From NCBI GenBank assembly GCA_023376005.1, contig CM042152.1, positions 70,676,345 through 70,740,344 on the forward strand: DNA of 64,000 nt, in the 5' to 3' direction. Below, one piece after another: positions 10,406 to 22,480 of the stretch. The stretch is from Doryteuthis pealeii (taxonomy: Eukaryota; Mollusca; Cephalopoda; Myopsida; Loliginidae). Each line of letters begins with the position of its first letter. Position 1 is the first letter of the stretch. The notes under the pieces were generated by a model, which made no database searches, was not told where the DNA came from, and saw only the letters and a program-made list of their open reading frames with translations. A program made the translations under genes and the position numbers.

Positions 10406-12189
10406 CGTTTATATAAACTTTTGTAATAATATGCGCTTGGCATCTATCCGTCTACTAGAAACGACAGCGTAGTGTCCAAAAACTAGTAGAACTACCTAGC
10501 CTGAGCAGGTTGATACGGAGGATGAGCTGGTACCAAAGAAGCAGGTCCCGTATATGCACACTGCCATTTTGGTCCGAAAGACAATGCAGTTTGGCCATGA
10601 TAGTGCCGCATGAGTTGCTGGATAGCGCTGAATTTCAGCATCACAGCACCTTAGAGACTCCATCTCCGGATTTGATTTCAGGGTCCCCTCCACCCTAGCA
10701 TTTCCTTCGAATGAGGTCTAGCCGCTAGGAAACGGAGGTTTTATAACAGATTTTTCCTTGTTTAGATGGATTGCCCTCTAAGACTAAGGAGCCCCATATA
10801 CCCTATTTGGAAATTTATATGAATAGTAAATACCCCAATCATACTACAATCGATGTGGATGGTCGTTGGCTCGCCTGGAGCTCATCCGTTCTTTGACAGC
10901 TCTTGTTTTTAGAGATGCTGGTGTTCACACACCAACCTCACTAAACATACCAAGGCATACCTGATGAGGGTGTCAGTTTAGTCACCAACAACTCGATTAT
11001 GGAACAGGTAGAACTAGTTTACGTGGTACTAATAGCAAGTAAAAAAGATGGCCGGTCTTGTCCTGGCCCGACTTTAAATAAAATGTGTGCATGCCACTAA
11101 AAGTAAGATTCTATTTATCTTTTGTGTTTCCCACACATCGTATGTGGTTCTTATCATAAGATTGGTCACTGTTGGCTTAGACAAAAAAAAAAAAAGAAGA
11201 TGGTGAAAGTTCTACAATAAATAATCTTAGATGTGGGCGACCGATATAAACAGAAACGAGGCTCGATATTTCAGTCGATATATTTCCGTTGGTTTTTTTT
11301 ATGACAATTGAAGTAACAAGCAGGAGAGGTTAGAAAAGGGACGTAATTACAAACAGGAAGCGCGTAACAGCTTCGTACGTTCACCAGAGAATGAGTTGGC
11401 TTTTTTTTTTCCCTTCTTTCTTTTTGTTTTTCTTTTGTTTTTCTTTTATTTCAATGACTCTGTCGACAGCGTCTTCTCAAGTATTGACAACATCATTAAG
11501 GCGTCAGGAGCACGTGACCACTTATTGGTTGTGTCTTTTCCCCCTCTTTTTTGTGGTGGGGTGGTGGGGTGGTGGTGTTGAAGAAGGATAGTGACCAATC
11601 AAAATAAAGTGAAACAATATTCATTACATTCGCGCTACATACAGGGCGTTTCAGAAAAAAAAATGAATGTTATTTCGTAATCTGATAACTTGGACAATTC
11701 ACAATTAAATGATCTCAAATTTTAACTGTATGTGTAGGAATAACTCAAATTGTTTAAAGGGGTGTTCTGCCTTCATTAAAGACAACCCTTCTGCCACCAC
11801 CACACTTATCCTCTCAGTTTAGCTCGTCTCCTGATGTTCAACCTTCATCGAAGTTAACCCTTCCCTCCCCATACACGTTCATTTTCTATTTAGTCCAAAC
11901 TCTGTCATTCCAAAGCCATGAAATCTGGCTCTTAGGTTGAAATCTCCATAGAAACAGACATTCATATCAAGACAATCCTTAAAACAGTCAATTCAGTATT
12001 TAACCACATCAGTAGATTTTGGCATTTAATTTGACAATTTTCATCGGTTTCCTTGAGTTTGTCGCTCGATCCAGACGCATCTAACACTCTCCAAGCAGAC
12101 ATACCAAATTCTCAAAATCTTTTTTTTAACCCAAGGTTGGTGAACAACATTGAACTTTTCTATACTTTTTCATGATATATATATATATA
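10406..12189. other. Unassigned region, no gene seen
   Basis: This holds an A run near 11182, a T/C-rich tract at 11400-11445, a G/T-rich tract at 11550-11580, and a possible transposon end, cagggcgtttcagaaaaa, near 11645 for which I found no partner terminus. Short frames on both strands (up to 66 codons) lack recognisable motifs. A short (AT)n at 12173-12191 closes the stretch. Confidence 0.5.
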
Positions 12190-14840
12190 TCTAATATATA
12201 AAACAGAGATTTTGGTATGTACGTGTCGACGTATAACAAAAAAACGGGAGGTCACTCAGATTCAAAATCTTGCATACACATTGATATCGTTCTAACTAAC
12301 AAAAACTCCAAATTTGGTTATTGATTTTTACTGATTAAGGGATTTAATCGATTAATTAATCCAAAATCACCCAATTTGCGGAACTGTCCGTATATCAGCT
12401 CCTCCTGATAATAAAATATTGTCTCTGCCTGCTTATTGTTAAAGCGATAACAGCAGCGAAGTTTTGATTTTAATGAATTAATTTTGCAGTCTAAGCCGTT
12501 CAGCTCCGAATTTATGGCCTATTTATGGTCCAGTCTTTAATAATTTTTATATCGTTAGAAAGATAAGAAAATACTCTTTCAAAATATGTAATTTGTGTGA
12601 GTCATCAATTGAATCATTTTTTACAGCGAGTTAAAAAATTAAAAAATGGCTTCGGATAGCCACGCTGCCTATGATTATTGCGATACAAGCAGTGCAGTCT
12701 ATATCAGTCAGATCGGAATCTCTTACCTATTTAGGATCAAATCTTTAAAATATTTATATCTTTAGTAATAAGATGAAATAGTCTTTCTGAATATGTAATT
12801 TGTATGTGTTTTTATAGATTTTTTTTTTTTTTTACAGCGAGTTAAAAAAAAAAAATACTACGTATAGCCGATAATAGCAGCTCGGAATCTCTTAGTCTTT
12901 CTGAATATGTAATTTGTACGTGTTTTTATAGATTAAATTATTTTTTACAGCGAGTTTGTCCATATTCTTAAATTGTACAGTACACTCATTTTAATTTTAA
13001 TTTTTGTAATACATAAAAATTGTAGAAAATCAAAATGCACACTTTACGGTTACATTATTAAAAAAATTTTTTAATCGTAAATAACAGTATCATGAAAATC
13101 AGTTTACGTCGTAAGTACGGTTACATATTTGTATAAATTAAACTAAGATTTTCATTCGAATAAAATGACTTTTAATTCTTTAATTTATTTATTAATTTTT
13201 ATTGTTAGAGTTTTAAAGGGTTAAAAATAACAATAAGATTGACGAATTTCCTTAGAAACTGTTTTTCTTTTGGTTCGTTAACTAATTATTTTCTCAAACC
13301 ACGATAAAAAAAATTAAAAAAACAAAGGTTACTAATACGGACAAAATCCGGTGTTTTATCTTTAGTCGAAGGCCCGACTGGAGATAAGTAGTCAATTATT
13401 TGTAAGACGAAATTTATTTCAAGTTTATCCGACAATATCCAGTTATTGGAACATTTCAAAAAAATTTTATATGTAAGTACGAAAAATTGTAAGCGCTTTG
13501 TTTATCAAAATGACATGATTCGTTAGTAAATTACCCGAAAAGTTGATAAAACAAAACAACTAACAACCAACATTTAAATTATTATTCAAAATACAATTTA
13601 AAATATTCCTCAGAATTTGCCTTACAAATTAAATTTTAAGTTTTATGATTTTACTCTTTATTGTGAAGTCAATAAACATCGCTGAGTTTATAGTGCAACT
13701 TTTCAGTTCTGAAAAATTGGCATGTTTAAATAGAGATTTCATAGGTGACATTTGAACTTTTATGAAAATTGATGTTTTGTAATTAATACTTTGTAATAAA
13801 ACTTAATTTTAACTAAGGGGGGGGGGGGTAGGGGGTTAGGGTTAGGGGGGTGTTAGTTTAATGGAAAATAAATAAATAATTTGGGTTCCGTTCAAGCGGT
13901 TCCGATATGGGGGATCAATTTACTATAAACTTATACGAGGAAATGAGCACCCGTGAATACTCAAATAATAAAGAACTTTTAAGAATTTTTTTTTCAATCT
14001 GATAGATTGGTGTGTAATCGATAATAATCAACTGAAGGAAAAAAATAGATGGGGGGGGGGAGTCCAGATAATCAGGTCCACCAATACGTTTTTAAACAAT
14101 GTTTTTAAAATACTAGGTACCACCAATTTTACCCTGTGAAATTTACCCCCCACCCCTATATTTAACACTATGAAACTTGCAGATAAATTAATATTTTCTT
14201 GAAAAATTTTTTTCCATTTGAAAGAAAAAACATTAAATAAACTCCTGATGATTTTTTAACTTTTTTTCAGCTTACGGAAATAATGAAAATTATGATTGAA
14301 AAACAATGTTTTCATTTTTGCACTGTTAAATCAACTGAAAATTAACGTAGCTAAAAACAAGTTACGATAAGAGTTTTTTAAATTCTATGAAAAATCAATT
14401 AATTATAAATAATAACAAAATATTTCCGTTTTATTCAAGATGGCCTAAACTGATCAATTGGTGGTCCCTATAATACTATCTTAGGTTTTAGCAAAAATAG
14501 ATATTGCAATACGAAGAATTTAAATTTTCGATTCTCAGCTTCTTTTTAAACTCAACATGCAATTAAGAACTAAATGTGAATTGTTGTCATGTACAAAAAA
14601 TTTAAAACAATAACAAACAAATATACAAACGAACACTTTCAATTTGTTGTATAATAATATGAAATAATTTTAAACTATAAAACAGAAAATACAAATCCTG
14701 AAATATACAAATTCTCAATGATTTTAGTTTCAAGAATTATTTTCCTCTTACCCCCTCTCTAACTACTGTCTTCCACTTTCTCTCTCACTCCCTTGTGATC
14801 CAAATTTCATTTTAGTCCGGTCATGGACCGGGTACTTTAG

Positions 14841-14843
<3 letters not shown>
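12190..14843 (+). mobile_element. Candidate non-autonomous Helitron, ~2.65 kb
   Basis: The left end reads TCTAATATATAAAAC directly after (AT)n. The right end has a perfect hairpin CCGGTC-at-g-GACCGG (about 14817-14831) followed after about eleven bases by GCTA and (AT)n. Both termini resemble Helitron ends (5' TC; hairpin then CTRR). The interior is AT-rich, without a helicase frame. A relic of a telomere-like-core MITE lies within it at 13790-13905. Ends were paired by proximity only, so this could be two partial elements. Confidence 0.35.
13790..13905 (+). mobile_element. Relic of telomere-core MITE
   Basis: taataaaacttaattttaac, then a G-rich core with gggttagggttagg, then agtttaatgg-aaataaataa and tttgggttc. 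The same series is found in the MITE dimer at 45313-45679. The terminal inverted repeats are lost. Confidence 0.6.
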
Positions 14844-14891
<48 letters not shown>

Positions 14892-15036
14892 AAGAAAAAT
14901 CATATCTGTCATCACGTATATGAATGAAGAAGGGTCCAAGCTTTTAAATGTTTTTAAATGGTGCGTAGTGTGCGTCAATACCTCCAACCTACGGAGAAAA
15001 ATAGCCAAATATAAATATGTCAAATTTATCCCGAAC

Positions 15037-15074
<38 letters not shown>
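14842..15074. repeat. (AT)n arrays flanking a 150 bp unique stretch
   Basis: (AT)n occurs at 14842-14889 and 15040-15074, then TG-rich sequence to 15115. The frames through it encode only IYIYIY. Confidence 0.95.
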
Positions 15075-15077
<3 letters not shown>

Positions 15078-15441
15078 TATGTGTCTATGTGTGTGTGTGA
15101 GTATGTGTGTGTTTATTAAGGTTGCGTGCATGTTTCCTTGTTATTTGAAGAACCTTTAAGATAATAATAGTATTTAGGTCAGACGACATGAAAAAAAAAA
15201 CCGTGATTCAAGAAAATGTTTTGCCTATCAGTAAACTTACAGATTACATTTTTCTGTCGAGCAAAGATATTGAGAGAAATAGAAAAATAAGTTGGGAAAA
15301 GATGAGTTTTAAACTCTACATTAAACTATCTTGGCACAAAAGAGATCTGTTTTTTTTTTATAAATACATACATACATATGCCTCTCACTTTGTCTTTCCG
15401 ACCCACTCTAACTCTTTCTTTCAGTCTCTCTCTCTCTTTTA

Positions 15442-16200
15442 TCTTATTATAATGAAGATTCGGTGTTTGTCTGTCTGTAACCGAAACTACATCACACTGA
15501 GTATTTAATTCATAGTCAAAGTGAATATATGGAATAAATCTCATCTATTTACGATGTCTCTATGAAAATCTGGGTTAGATTTGTCTCAAAACAGCCCATG
15601 TTATTAGGGTATTTGCCTCTCATCTCACATGAGGGCGTGACACAGGGACATTTTTATGGGGGCCCACCCACAAGCCGAAGCTCATGGCTGGTAGACACAA
15701 AAAATGCGTCGATCCCGTCAACATTCTCCCTCGAGAGGGCGCCTCAGGCACTGGGCAATAAACCTAGCCCTGCCCCTTTAAATCGACGGGGCAGGTGTTG
15801 CCTGGGGGGATAGCCCCCTGGGATCGACGCTGTTAATTTCATTAATAGACACAGGCCCCGAAAGGCCCGTGCTATTAGTGCGTTTAAAATCCTGCAATGT
15901 GTCTTATATATCACTAAGAAATAAAGGTTTACATGATATATGGTGTGATTAATTTGCATACTGGTTTTAACAAAACCGGGTTTAATAAATAATTACTTTG
16001 GTGTTATTGATCTCTATTGTTGTTTTATTCTCGAACGTATTAAAATAAATCTTATGAATTATTTTTATATAGAAACCAATCAAGATATGATTGAAATGTG
16101 TAATCATTTCATATGCGTTCTTATTTAAGTTCATTAGTCTTTCTAATCTGATATATTTCATTACAATAAAACTTATGTGGAGGGCGCATATTCTTGCTAT
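15442..16200 (+). mobile_element. Helitron-like family H, copy 1 (with nested Z)
   Basis: It starts A|TCTTATTATAATGAAGATTC and contains the family block tgtctgtctgtaaccgaaac. After the nested retroposon at 15608-15845 it continues with sequence homologous to copies at 25647 and 32015 (taatttgcata..., then tttaataaa). It ends with a decayed hairpin, gtggagggcgcata, followed by ttgctat. No coding capacity; non-autonomous. Confidence 0.6.
15608..15845 (-). mobile_element. Structured retroposon Z, copy 1
   Basis: The Z landmarks are gggtatttgcctc, cccacccac...aagctcatgg, gtcgatccc (15709-15717), the hairpin ctgggcaataaacctag, the hairpin cctgcccc...ggggcagg, cctggggggatagccccctgg, and the closing ggatcgac. 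The AAATA-like end lies on the left, so the transcribed sense is probably minus. It sits inside the Helitron-like copy 1, whose homology resumes afterwards. Confidence 0.75.
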
Positions 16201-16318
16201 GTGCAGAATGTGTATATATAGAAAAGTAATTGAATAGACTGGAATGGAATTAGATTGACTTGAATTCAGTGATAGAAGAATAAGAAATCCCCGAGTTATG
16301 CTAACGGATGTAAAAAGA

Positions 16319-17364
16319 TAGGGCCTGGCAAAAAAACAGCTTCTACAAGTTTTAAAAGCGAATCAAAATTAATTAAATCTATTTTTTAAGGTCAAACTTT
16401 GTCTAAATCGATAAGTAGTAACATAATGACCATCATTAAAAAAAAATCATTACATATGCAGTTTATTTTTAATACATTTAAAGGGATTTGTTTTGGTCAA
16501 TTTCGACGCGATCTGCTATTTTGTCTATTTTTCAAGGGTTTTAAGCGCTTGTTTACAATTTTAATATAACACTCGCGATTGCAAAAAAATTACCAAAAAT
16601 CAGGTATTTATCCGATTTTAATGAAATTTTCAGTATTGATTTATCAATTAATGAATTTTATAATGCATCAGTTATTTTATTTCAAAACTTTAACTTAGTA
16701 TTTTTGCTATGAAAAATTAATATATAAAATTCATTTAAAATAAAAATATTCGGAAGTTTAAAATGTTATATTTTTAGATTCTAGAAATAAATATCTATTC
16801 AATGCAAATCTTTAGATACATAAAGTAATAAGTTTTGAAGAAAAACTCGATTGAAAATGTACCCCCTCCCCTTTTTAAGCAGAAAAATATCGATGTATAA
16901 TTTTTTCTTTTATAAGATAATAGCCAATTAAATAATTATCGAAATGAGTAAAAAAGAAATCTCCAAAAAATTTATTATTATTTTACATTTTATTTTTCGA
17001 TTTTCGGTACTTATTTTCTCATAGAATAGCCACCGTAAATTTTTTGTTTTTGTTTTTATTCATAACTTGGGTCATTTATCTCTTTATTCATACTGTAATT
17101 AGTACAATATAAGACCAACTCAAAACAACTTTACGCCCCCAGCATAAGGGGGGGGGGTAAAAATTAAGTGACCAGAAAAAAATCAGAAAGTTTTGAAATA
17201 AAATAAATAATGCATTATAAAGATCATTAATTGATACATAAACAGTGAAAATTTCATTAAAATCCGATAATTTCCTGATTTTTGGTAAATTATTTTCTGT
17301 AAGGGGGGGGGTGCTAAAGTCATTTTATCTAAAACGCATTTTAGGCTCAGTTTGCTAGTCCCTA
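16319..17364. mobile_element. Foldback element M2, left unit
   Basis: It begins TAGGGCCTGGCAAAAAA and ends TTTGCTAGTCCCTA, which are inverted versions of one terminal repeat. Inside, the block around cgattttaatgaaattttca (about 16614) recurs inverted near 17245-17275, so the unit itself folds back. Short poly-G runs occur near 17150 and 17303. No coding capacity. Fragments of the family lie at 20187-20392, 28354-28450 and 49095-49310. Confidence 0.8.
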
Positions 17365-17409
17365 TAAAAAGATGTTCGAGCGAGAAATATGAACCGAATG
17401 AGATAGATA

Positions 17410-18447
17410 TAGGGACTAGCAAACGGAGCCTAAAATTCGTTTTTGACAAAATGACTTTAGCCCCCCTACAGAAAATAATTTACCAAAAATCAGGAAATTA
17501 TCGGATTTTAATGAAATTTTCAGTGTTTATGTATCAATTAATGATCTTTATAATGCATTATTCATTTTATTTCAAAACGTTCTCATTTTTTTCAGATCAC
17601 TTAATTTTGACCCCCCTTATGTTGGGGGCGTAAAATGTTTTGCGAGTTGGTCATTTTCGATACTAATTACAGTATAAATGAAGAGATAAAAGACCGAAGT
17701 TATGAATAGAAACAAAAAAAATTTTTTACGGTGGCTTTTCTATGAGAAAATAAGTACCGAAAATCGAAAAATAAAATGTAAAAAATAATAAATAATTTAT
17801 TTTTTTGGAGATTTCTTTTTTACTCATTTCGATAATTATTTAATTGGTTATTATTTTATAGAATAAAAAATTATACATCGATGTTTTTTCTGCTTAAAAA
17901 GGGGAGGGGTACATTTTCAATCGAGTTTTTCTTCAAAACTTATTACTTTTGGCGCCTAAAGGTTTGCATTAAGTAGATATTTAATTTTAGAATCTAAAAA
18001 TATAACATTTTAAACTTAACATCGGGATTTTCATATTTTAAATGAATTTTATATATTCATTTTTCATAGCAAAAATACTAAATTAAAGTTTTGAAATAAA
18101 ATAACTGATGCATTATAATATTCATTAATTGTTAAATCAATACTGAAAATTTCATTAAAATCGGATAATTACCTGATTTTTGGTAAAAAAAAAAAATTTT
18201 TCATCCCAAATGTTACGTTAAAATTGTAAACAAGCGCCTAAAACCATTGAAAAACAGCCAAAATGGCGTCGGCGAACAAAATTGACCAAAACAAATACTT
18301 TTAAATCTTTTAAAATTAAACTTCATATGTAATGATATTTTTCTTTTTTAATGATGGTTATTATGGTACTACTTATCGATTTAGACAAAGTTTAACCTCA
18401 AATAATAGATTTAATTATTTCTAATTCGCTTTTAAAATTCCTAGCAG
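17410..18447. mobile_element. Foldback element M2, right unit (mirror copy)
   Basis: It starts TAGGGACTAGCAAAC, 45 bp after the left unit, and runs as its reverse complement to the decayed end ttcctagcag near 18445. Mirror landmarks include tacatcgatgttttttctgc against gcagaaaaatatcgatgta, and ggaggggtacattttcaatc against its partner near 16850. Together the two units form a ~2.1 kb imperfect palindrome centred near 17387. Confidence 0.8.
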
Positions 18448-18463
18448 ATGACAAATTTGACTA

Positions 18464-18588
18464 TCGCTAGATAGATAGATAGATAAATATTAACAGACTA
18501 AGATAGATAGATATGAACAGACTGGGATAGATAGATATGAATAGATATGATAATATACATACATACATACATACATACATATGAACAG
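18464..18588. repeat. (TAGA)n and (CATA)n microsatellite
   Basis: Interrupted tagatagata blocks with atgaacag, then (ATAC)n just before a SINE. Confidence 0.9.
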
Positions 18589-18591
18589 GTT

Positions 18592-18848
18592 GCCGGGCTA
18601 GCTGAGGCGGTAGAGCGTTCGGTTAGAAACCACAAGGTTTCTAGTTCGATAGCAGCCCTAGCCAACTCAGCGTATGAGTAGTAAAGGGATATGTGCAGTA
18701 AAATATTGAGCTGATGGTAGGTGTGGCGCTCCATCTCAGACGCAAAAACAATCTCCTCGGTCTAGCGCTAGTGAAAAGGGGATAGATCCCTCGCTGATTG
18801 GCTGATACCGACTTTAGGCCACCCCGACGACTTTACTTACTTTTACTT
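18592..18848 (+). mobile_element. tRNA-derived SINE family S, copy 1
   Basis: The tRNA-like head has an A box (agctgaggcggtagagcg) and a B box (agttcgatagc, about 18643-18653). The body is ccaactcagcgtatgagtag, ctgatggtaggtgtgg, cctcggtctagcgctagtg and ctgataccgactttaggcc, and the tail is (TTTACTTA)-rich. Pol III promoter boxes are visible; family assignment rests on eight copies in this window. Confidence 0.88.
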
Positions 18849-19097
18849 ATATATATATATATATATATATATATGCGTGTGTGTGTGTAAGTTTTTCTAT
18901 CTTTTAAAGTTTAAATATTGCTCTGTATATAATTAATTTATTAGTTATTATACATTGGGATTTGTAAAAATCCTTGTATAAATCCATAAGTTTGCATCAA
19001 CATGTGCATGCATTGTGGATGTACAGGAGATATTGAGGATCCCAAATAGAATTATCTAGAAATATCTAGAGAGAGCAAGAAAGAGAGATATCAACAG

Positions 19098-19150
<53 letters not shown>
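18849..19150. repeat. Microsatellites and dispersed repeat E, copy 1
   Basis: (AT)n and GT-rich sequence (18849-18890), then a stretch matching 30625-30918 and 25010-25118 (aatattgctctgtat, tgcatcaacatg, gatcccaaatagaatta), then (GA)n at about 19096-19148. Confidence 0.7.
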
Positions 19151-19151
<1 letters not shown>

Positions 19152-20065
19152 ACAGGTTGAAATAGATAGGAATTAAATGAGATTAAAAGAAAAAAGATGT
19201 AAGATTAATGTGCTCTCCCGTGTGTACTTGTACATAACGCTCCCATTCAGTCAGGCAGTCGCAGTTCGCACGAAGGGCGGCGATAAGAACGAATATGTAA
19301 CACTAAAAGACGAAATATTGGGAAGATGATGTTAAAAAAAAATAAAGAAACGAGTACAACATTTCTGTAGCTGCTGCTACTGATGATGATGATGATGTCT
19401 TCTGTGGCTGCTGCTGCTGCTGTTTCTAGTAATGGTAGATGTTAACTGCCCTTAAAAGTTGACTCAGAGATTGGCACTTCACAGGGTTTGCCCTTGTTTC
19501 TACTGCCGCCCAAGGAAATAGAGACTTTGTTGATATAAAAGAGCATATTATACGGGGGCGTCGATGTCGGGGAAGGGCGACGGGGGTCGGAAAATGGATA
19601 GAAAGTACGGGGTGGAGTTGGGTGCGTGGTGGTGGTGGTGGTGGAGATGATGTTTGTTAGACCCGCCACATCTCTTTGTCATCTTCGTATGAATCATTTT
19701 CTGCTTGTGGCATAACAACTTCCATTGTTTCGCAAAGCTCGGCCATATTGCCCCCCTCTCGCTTACGTTCCCATTTTGACCTCACGTAACACACACACAC
19801 ACACGTATGTATGTATGTGCGTATATGTAAACCCAAAGGCGTAAGTACTCACCCACTCGTTCACGCTTGCGCATGAAAAAGTAAATATTACGTTTTATTT
19901 TTATAAATAAAATTCTTTCGTACTATACTATACAGACGTTTTTACATAAAGGTCGCCTCCAATGACATGATAGTTGGCAAGTTTATCTTGCGGACCAATT
20001 CGTTTGAGTCTGATTTCGATTCTCCACAGTTGCGTCACGATAGTGGCTTTATATCAGTTCAAGCA
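19151..20065. other. Unassigned region with trinucleotide runs
   Basis: (GAT)n and (GCT)n tracts lie at 19381-19425, (GGT)n near 19628-19645 and (CA)n at 19788-19804. No gene or known element is recognised. Confidence 0.5.
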
Positions 20066-20186
20066 AAGCTCACTTAAAAGTCACTTAAAAGCACTAGTTC
20101 TCGTTAAGAATCAACGAACCTGTTCAGTACTTCTGTGTTTAGATGAGTAACAATGTAATAACAGCAAATACTATAAACAACCCTAA

Positions 20187-20392
20187 GACTTAAAATTTTA
20201 AAACAAATAGTTTTAAATCTTTTAAAGATAAACTGCATATGTAATTATATTTTTCTTTTTTTTAATGATGGTTATTATGTTACTACTTATCAATTTAGAT
20301 AAAGTTTAACCTTAAATAATAGATTTAATTATTCTTAATTCGCTTTTAAAACTCGTAGTATCCGATTTTTTTTTGCTAGTCCCTATACTAAG
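20187..20392 (-). mobile_element. Foldback M2 fragment inside 5S-like array
   Basis: It matches the right end of the 17410-18447 unit (atgatggttatta, acttatcaatttagataaag, gcttttaaaactcgtagtat) and ends tttgctagtcccta. It sits between 5S-like units 1 and 2. Confidence 0.75.
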
Positions 20393-20884
20393 CAAATCTT
20401 AGTAATAAAAAGGAAGAAGTTAAGCAACAATGAACCTGTTCAGTACTTAGATGGGTAACAATGTCGTAACGGCAAGTACTATAAACAACCCTAAGGCTTG
20501 TGTATCATACTAAGCAAATCTTAGTAATAAGAAAGGTAGAAGTTAAGCAACAATGAACCTGTTCAGTACTTAGATGGGTGACAACTTTGTAACGGCAAGT
20601 ACTATAAACATTGTTTATTAAACAACCCTAAGGTCTGTGTATCATACTAAGCAAAACTTAGTAATAAGAAGGAAGAAGTTAAGCAACGAGAAGCCTGTTC
20701 AGTACTTAGATAGGTAACCAGTTTGGAATAGCAAGTACTATACACAACCCTAAGGCATCCATGCCAAAATAAGCAAATCTAAGTAAATAACAAGGAAGGG
20801 AGAAGTTAAGCAGAGCTGGCCTGTTCACAACTTTTATGGGTGACTACTTTGAAACACCATATACTGTAAACAACACAAGAAACT

Positions 20885-21092
20885 TATAATTACCCTACCG
20901 GTAGGATGTGACACATGGTCACAAATTTGAGGCATCCAGTGAGGATCGAACTCGCTTTTCAGTAGTAATGCATCTGCTAGACTAACTTGCTAACCATTAC
21001 ACCACGACGGGGCGCCTTTTATTACCCAACCCGTTCGCCACGGATAGGATGTGACAAAAGGTCGCAACTATGGGGCATCCAGCGAGGATCGA
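20885..21092 (-). mobile_element. tRNA-derived SINE family V (one and a half copies)
   Basis: On the reverse strand the head reads gtcgtggtgtaatggttagc (A box) and gagttcgatcctcactgg (B box), followed by gatgcc and tgtcacatcctaccgg. The second, shorter piece at 21027-21092 repeats only the B box and downstream part. The same family is clustered at 36345-36715 and 41000-41612. Confidence 0.8.
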
Positions 21093-21348
21093 ACTCGCAA
21101 CCCTAAAACCTGTGTGCTAAAGTAAGCAAATCATAGTAAATAACAATTGTACAATGAAATGTAATTGTACAATCAAACACTTGCAAGATTGTCGCAGTTA
21201 AGCAACAAAGTCTCTCATTAAAAATGTTTGTCTCTCAGACTAAACAAAGCTTAGTAACCAACAAGATAAAGAAATGAATAATTTAAGCGATGATATGCCT
21301 ATTTAGTACATAGCACACCGTTATATGATATCAAGTAGTCTTATCTTA

Positions 21349-21490
21349 TCTATTAATAATGAAGATTCGCTTCCGGTTTTTGTCTGTAACAAAAATTACG
21401 TCACTGCTTACGTCACATTACCCAAAATCGTCATAACAGAATAAATACACTCAAAATTTGAACATTGAACTGACAGGGCCCCCAAAAAGA
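21349..21490 (+). mobile_element. Helitron-like family H, 5' fragment
   Basis: TCTATTAATAATGAAGATTC then ttttgtctgtaacaaaaatt and acgtcacattacccaaaatc, matching the start of family H and the fragment at 37695. The 3' end was not found. Confidence 0.45.
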
Positions 21491-21663
21491 AGAAAGCAAG
21501 TGGATAAAAACTTTGCAAGCTTGGAAAAGATTTATCGTGTTTCATTTTCTACTTCCTTTCCACACAGATGATCACACAAACGGCCTATCCTCGAGATAGA
21601 CGTGGAATTGTCTTTTCATAGAACGTCAACGTATTCTGATCTATTTCGGTTATATTAAAAACG

Positions 21664-22085
21664 TTTGATTTTCTTACACGCAAACGCTAATCCCCTGGCG
21701 TTCGTAAGTCTGTCAGTCTCGAAATGGAAGCGTTCCTGAAATAGACACCCAATAAATAAGTAAACTGTGTAGGTATTGTTTACATTGTTGGTAGTTTTAA
21801 AAGTTGTCGAGGAAACGTGGAGGTGACAAATGAGGTTGTTACTAGTTCCCAGTGATGAGAGAAATCGAGAAACCAGTTGTTACAAAAAAACACACACGTT
21901 TATTTCGTACAAGCTGAAGTACACGATAATACCGGGTAAAGCTGGGGGGTTATTCTCAGTTCCCAGAGTGCACTTGAAAATGATAGCTAACCTGGTTACC
22001 CATATTGGATTTTCAATAATTTTCAATAGCAACTTTAGTGTCTATGGCAGGGGATTTGCGTTTGCGTATAAGAAAATCAAGGCTC
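21664..22085. mobile_element. Small foldback element with ~36 bp arms
   Basis: ttgattttcttacacgcaaa followed by cgctaatcccctgg at 21664-21697 is mirrored by caggggatttgcgtttgcg and tataagaaaatcaa at 22051-22083. The enclosed sequence includes a 94-codon frame without recognisable motifs. Confidence 0.5.
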
Positions 22086-22248
22086 TCTGTTATTTATTGA
22101 TTAAAGCTCTCTAGTGATCGTAGCTTAATTTAACTTTCACTGCTAGCATAAAGCAATGATTGTGTGTTTACAGACTGGATCTCCCTGGTGATCGTAAAAT
22201 ATATAAACAAATGTATGTATTTAATAGTTTAAACACCACCCCTTTACG

Positions 22249-22480
22249 GCAGCTGTCAAATGGCCGAGAGGTTAACGAATCGAGCTGACGAAAAGTCAGT
22301 CGAATTTCGCTCCTGGTTAGAAGTAGTTGCTGTGTCTAGCCACACTGAAGTGACATGAAACGTCGAAACACGGTGTCTGGGGATATATATATATATATCC
22401 ATGTATGTATTTAAAACTCACTGGCAGTTGATGACGGCCGAGAGGTTAAGGAATCGGACTGATGAAATTTTGTGGAACTA
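22249..22480 (+). mobile_element. tRNA-Ser/Leu-like SINE heads, two copies
   Basis: tggccgagaggttaacgaat at 22261 and cggccgagaggttaaggaat at 22436 resemble the A box of class II tRNAs (TGGCCGAGTGGTTAAGGC). The first is followed by a CTGAAG-hairpin-GAAAC motif (22345-22370). An (AT)n lies between the two. Both are incomplete. Confidence 0.5.

Larger units (their letters stand above)
20070..21345 (+). repeat. Degenerate tandem array of 5S rRNA-like units
   Basis: Seven units of about 115-130 bp carry the 3' half of 5S rRNA: gaagttaagcaac, cctgttcagtacttagatgg, gtgacaa...acggcaagtactataaac. Compare the 5S landmarks GAAGTTAAGC, GTTAGTACTTGGATGGGTGACC and GGTGCTGTAGGC. Units start near 20070, 20392, 20506, 20644, 20763, 21100 and 21229. 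A foldback M2 fragment interrupts between units 1 and 2, and a tRNA-derived SINE between units 5 and 6. The 5' halves are strongly decayed, so none looks functional. Confidence 0.75.

Noticed and set aside
11645..11700. cagggcgtttcagaaaaa as a mariner-type terminus
   Set aside because: No inverted partner or TA-flanked mate could be found within the neighbouring 3 kb.
13345..13392. Hairpin ttatctttagtcg...cgactggagataa
   Set aside because: Imperfect stem, single occurrence, and no boundary or element associated with it.
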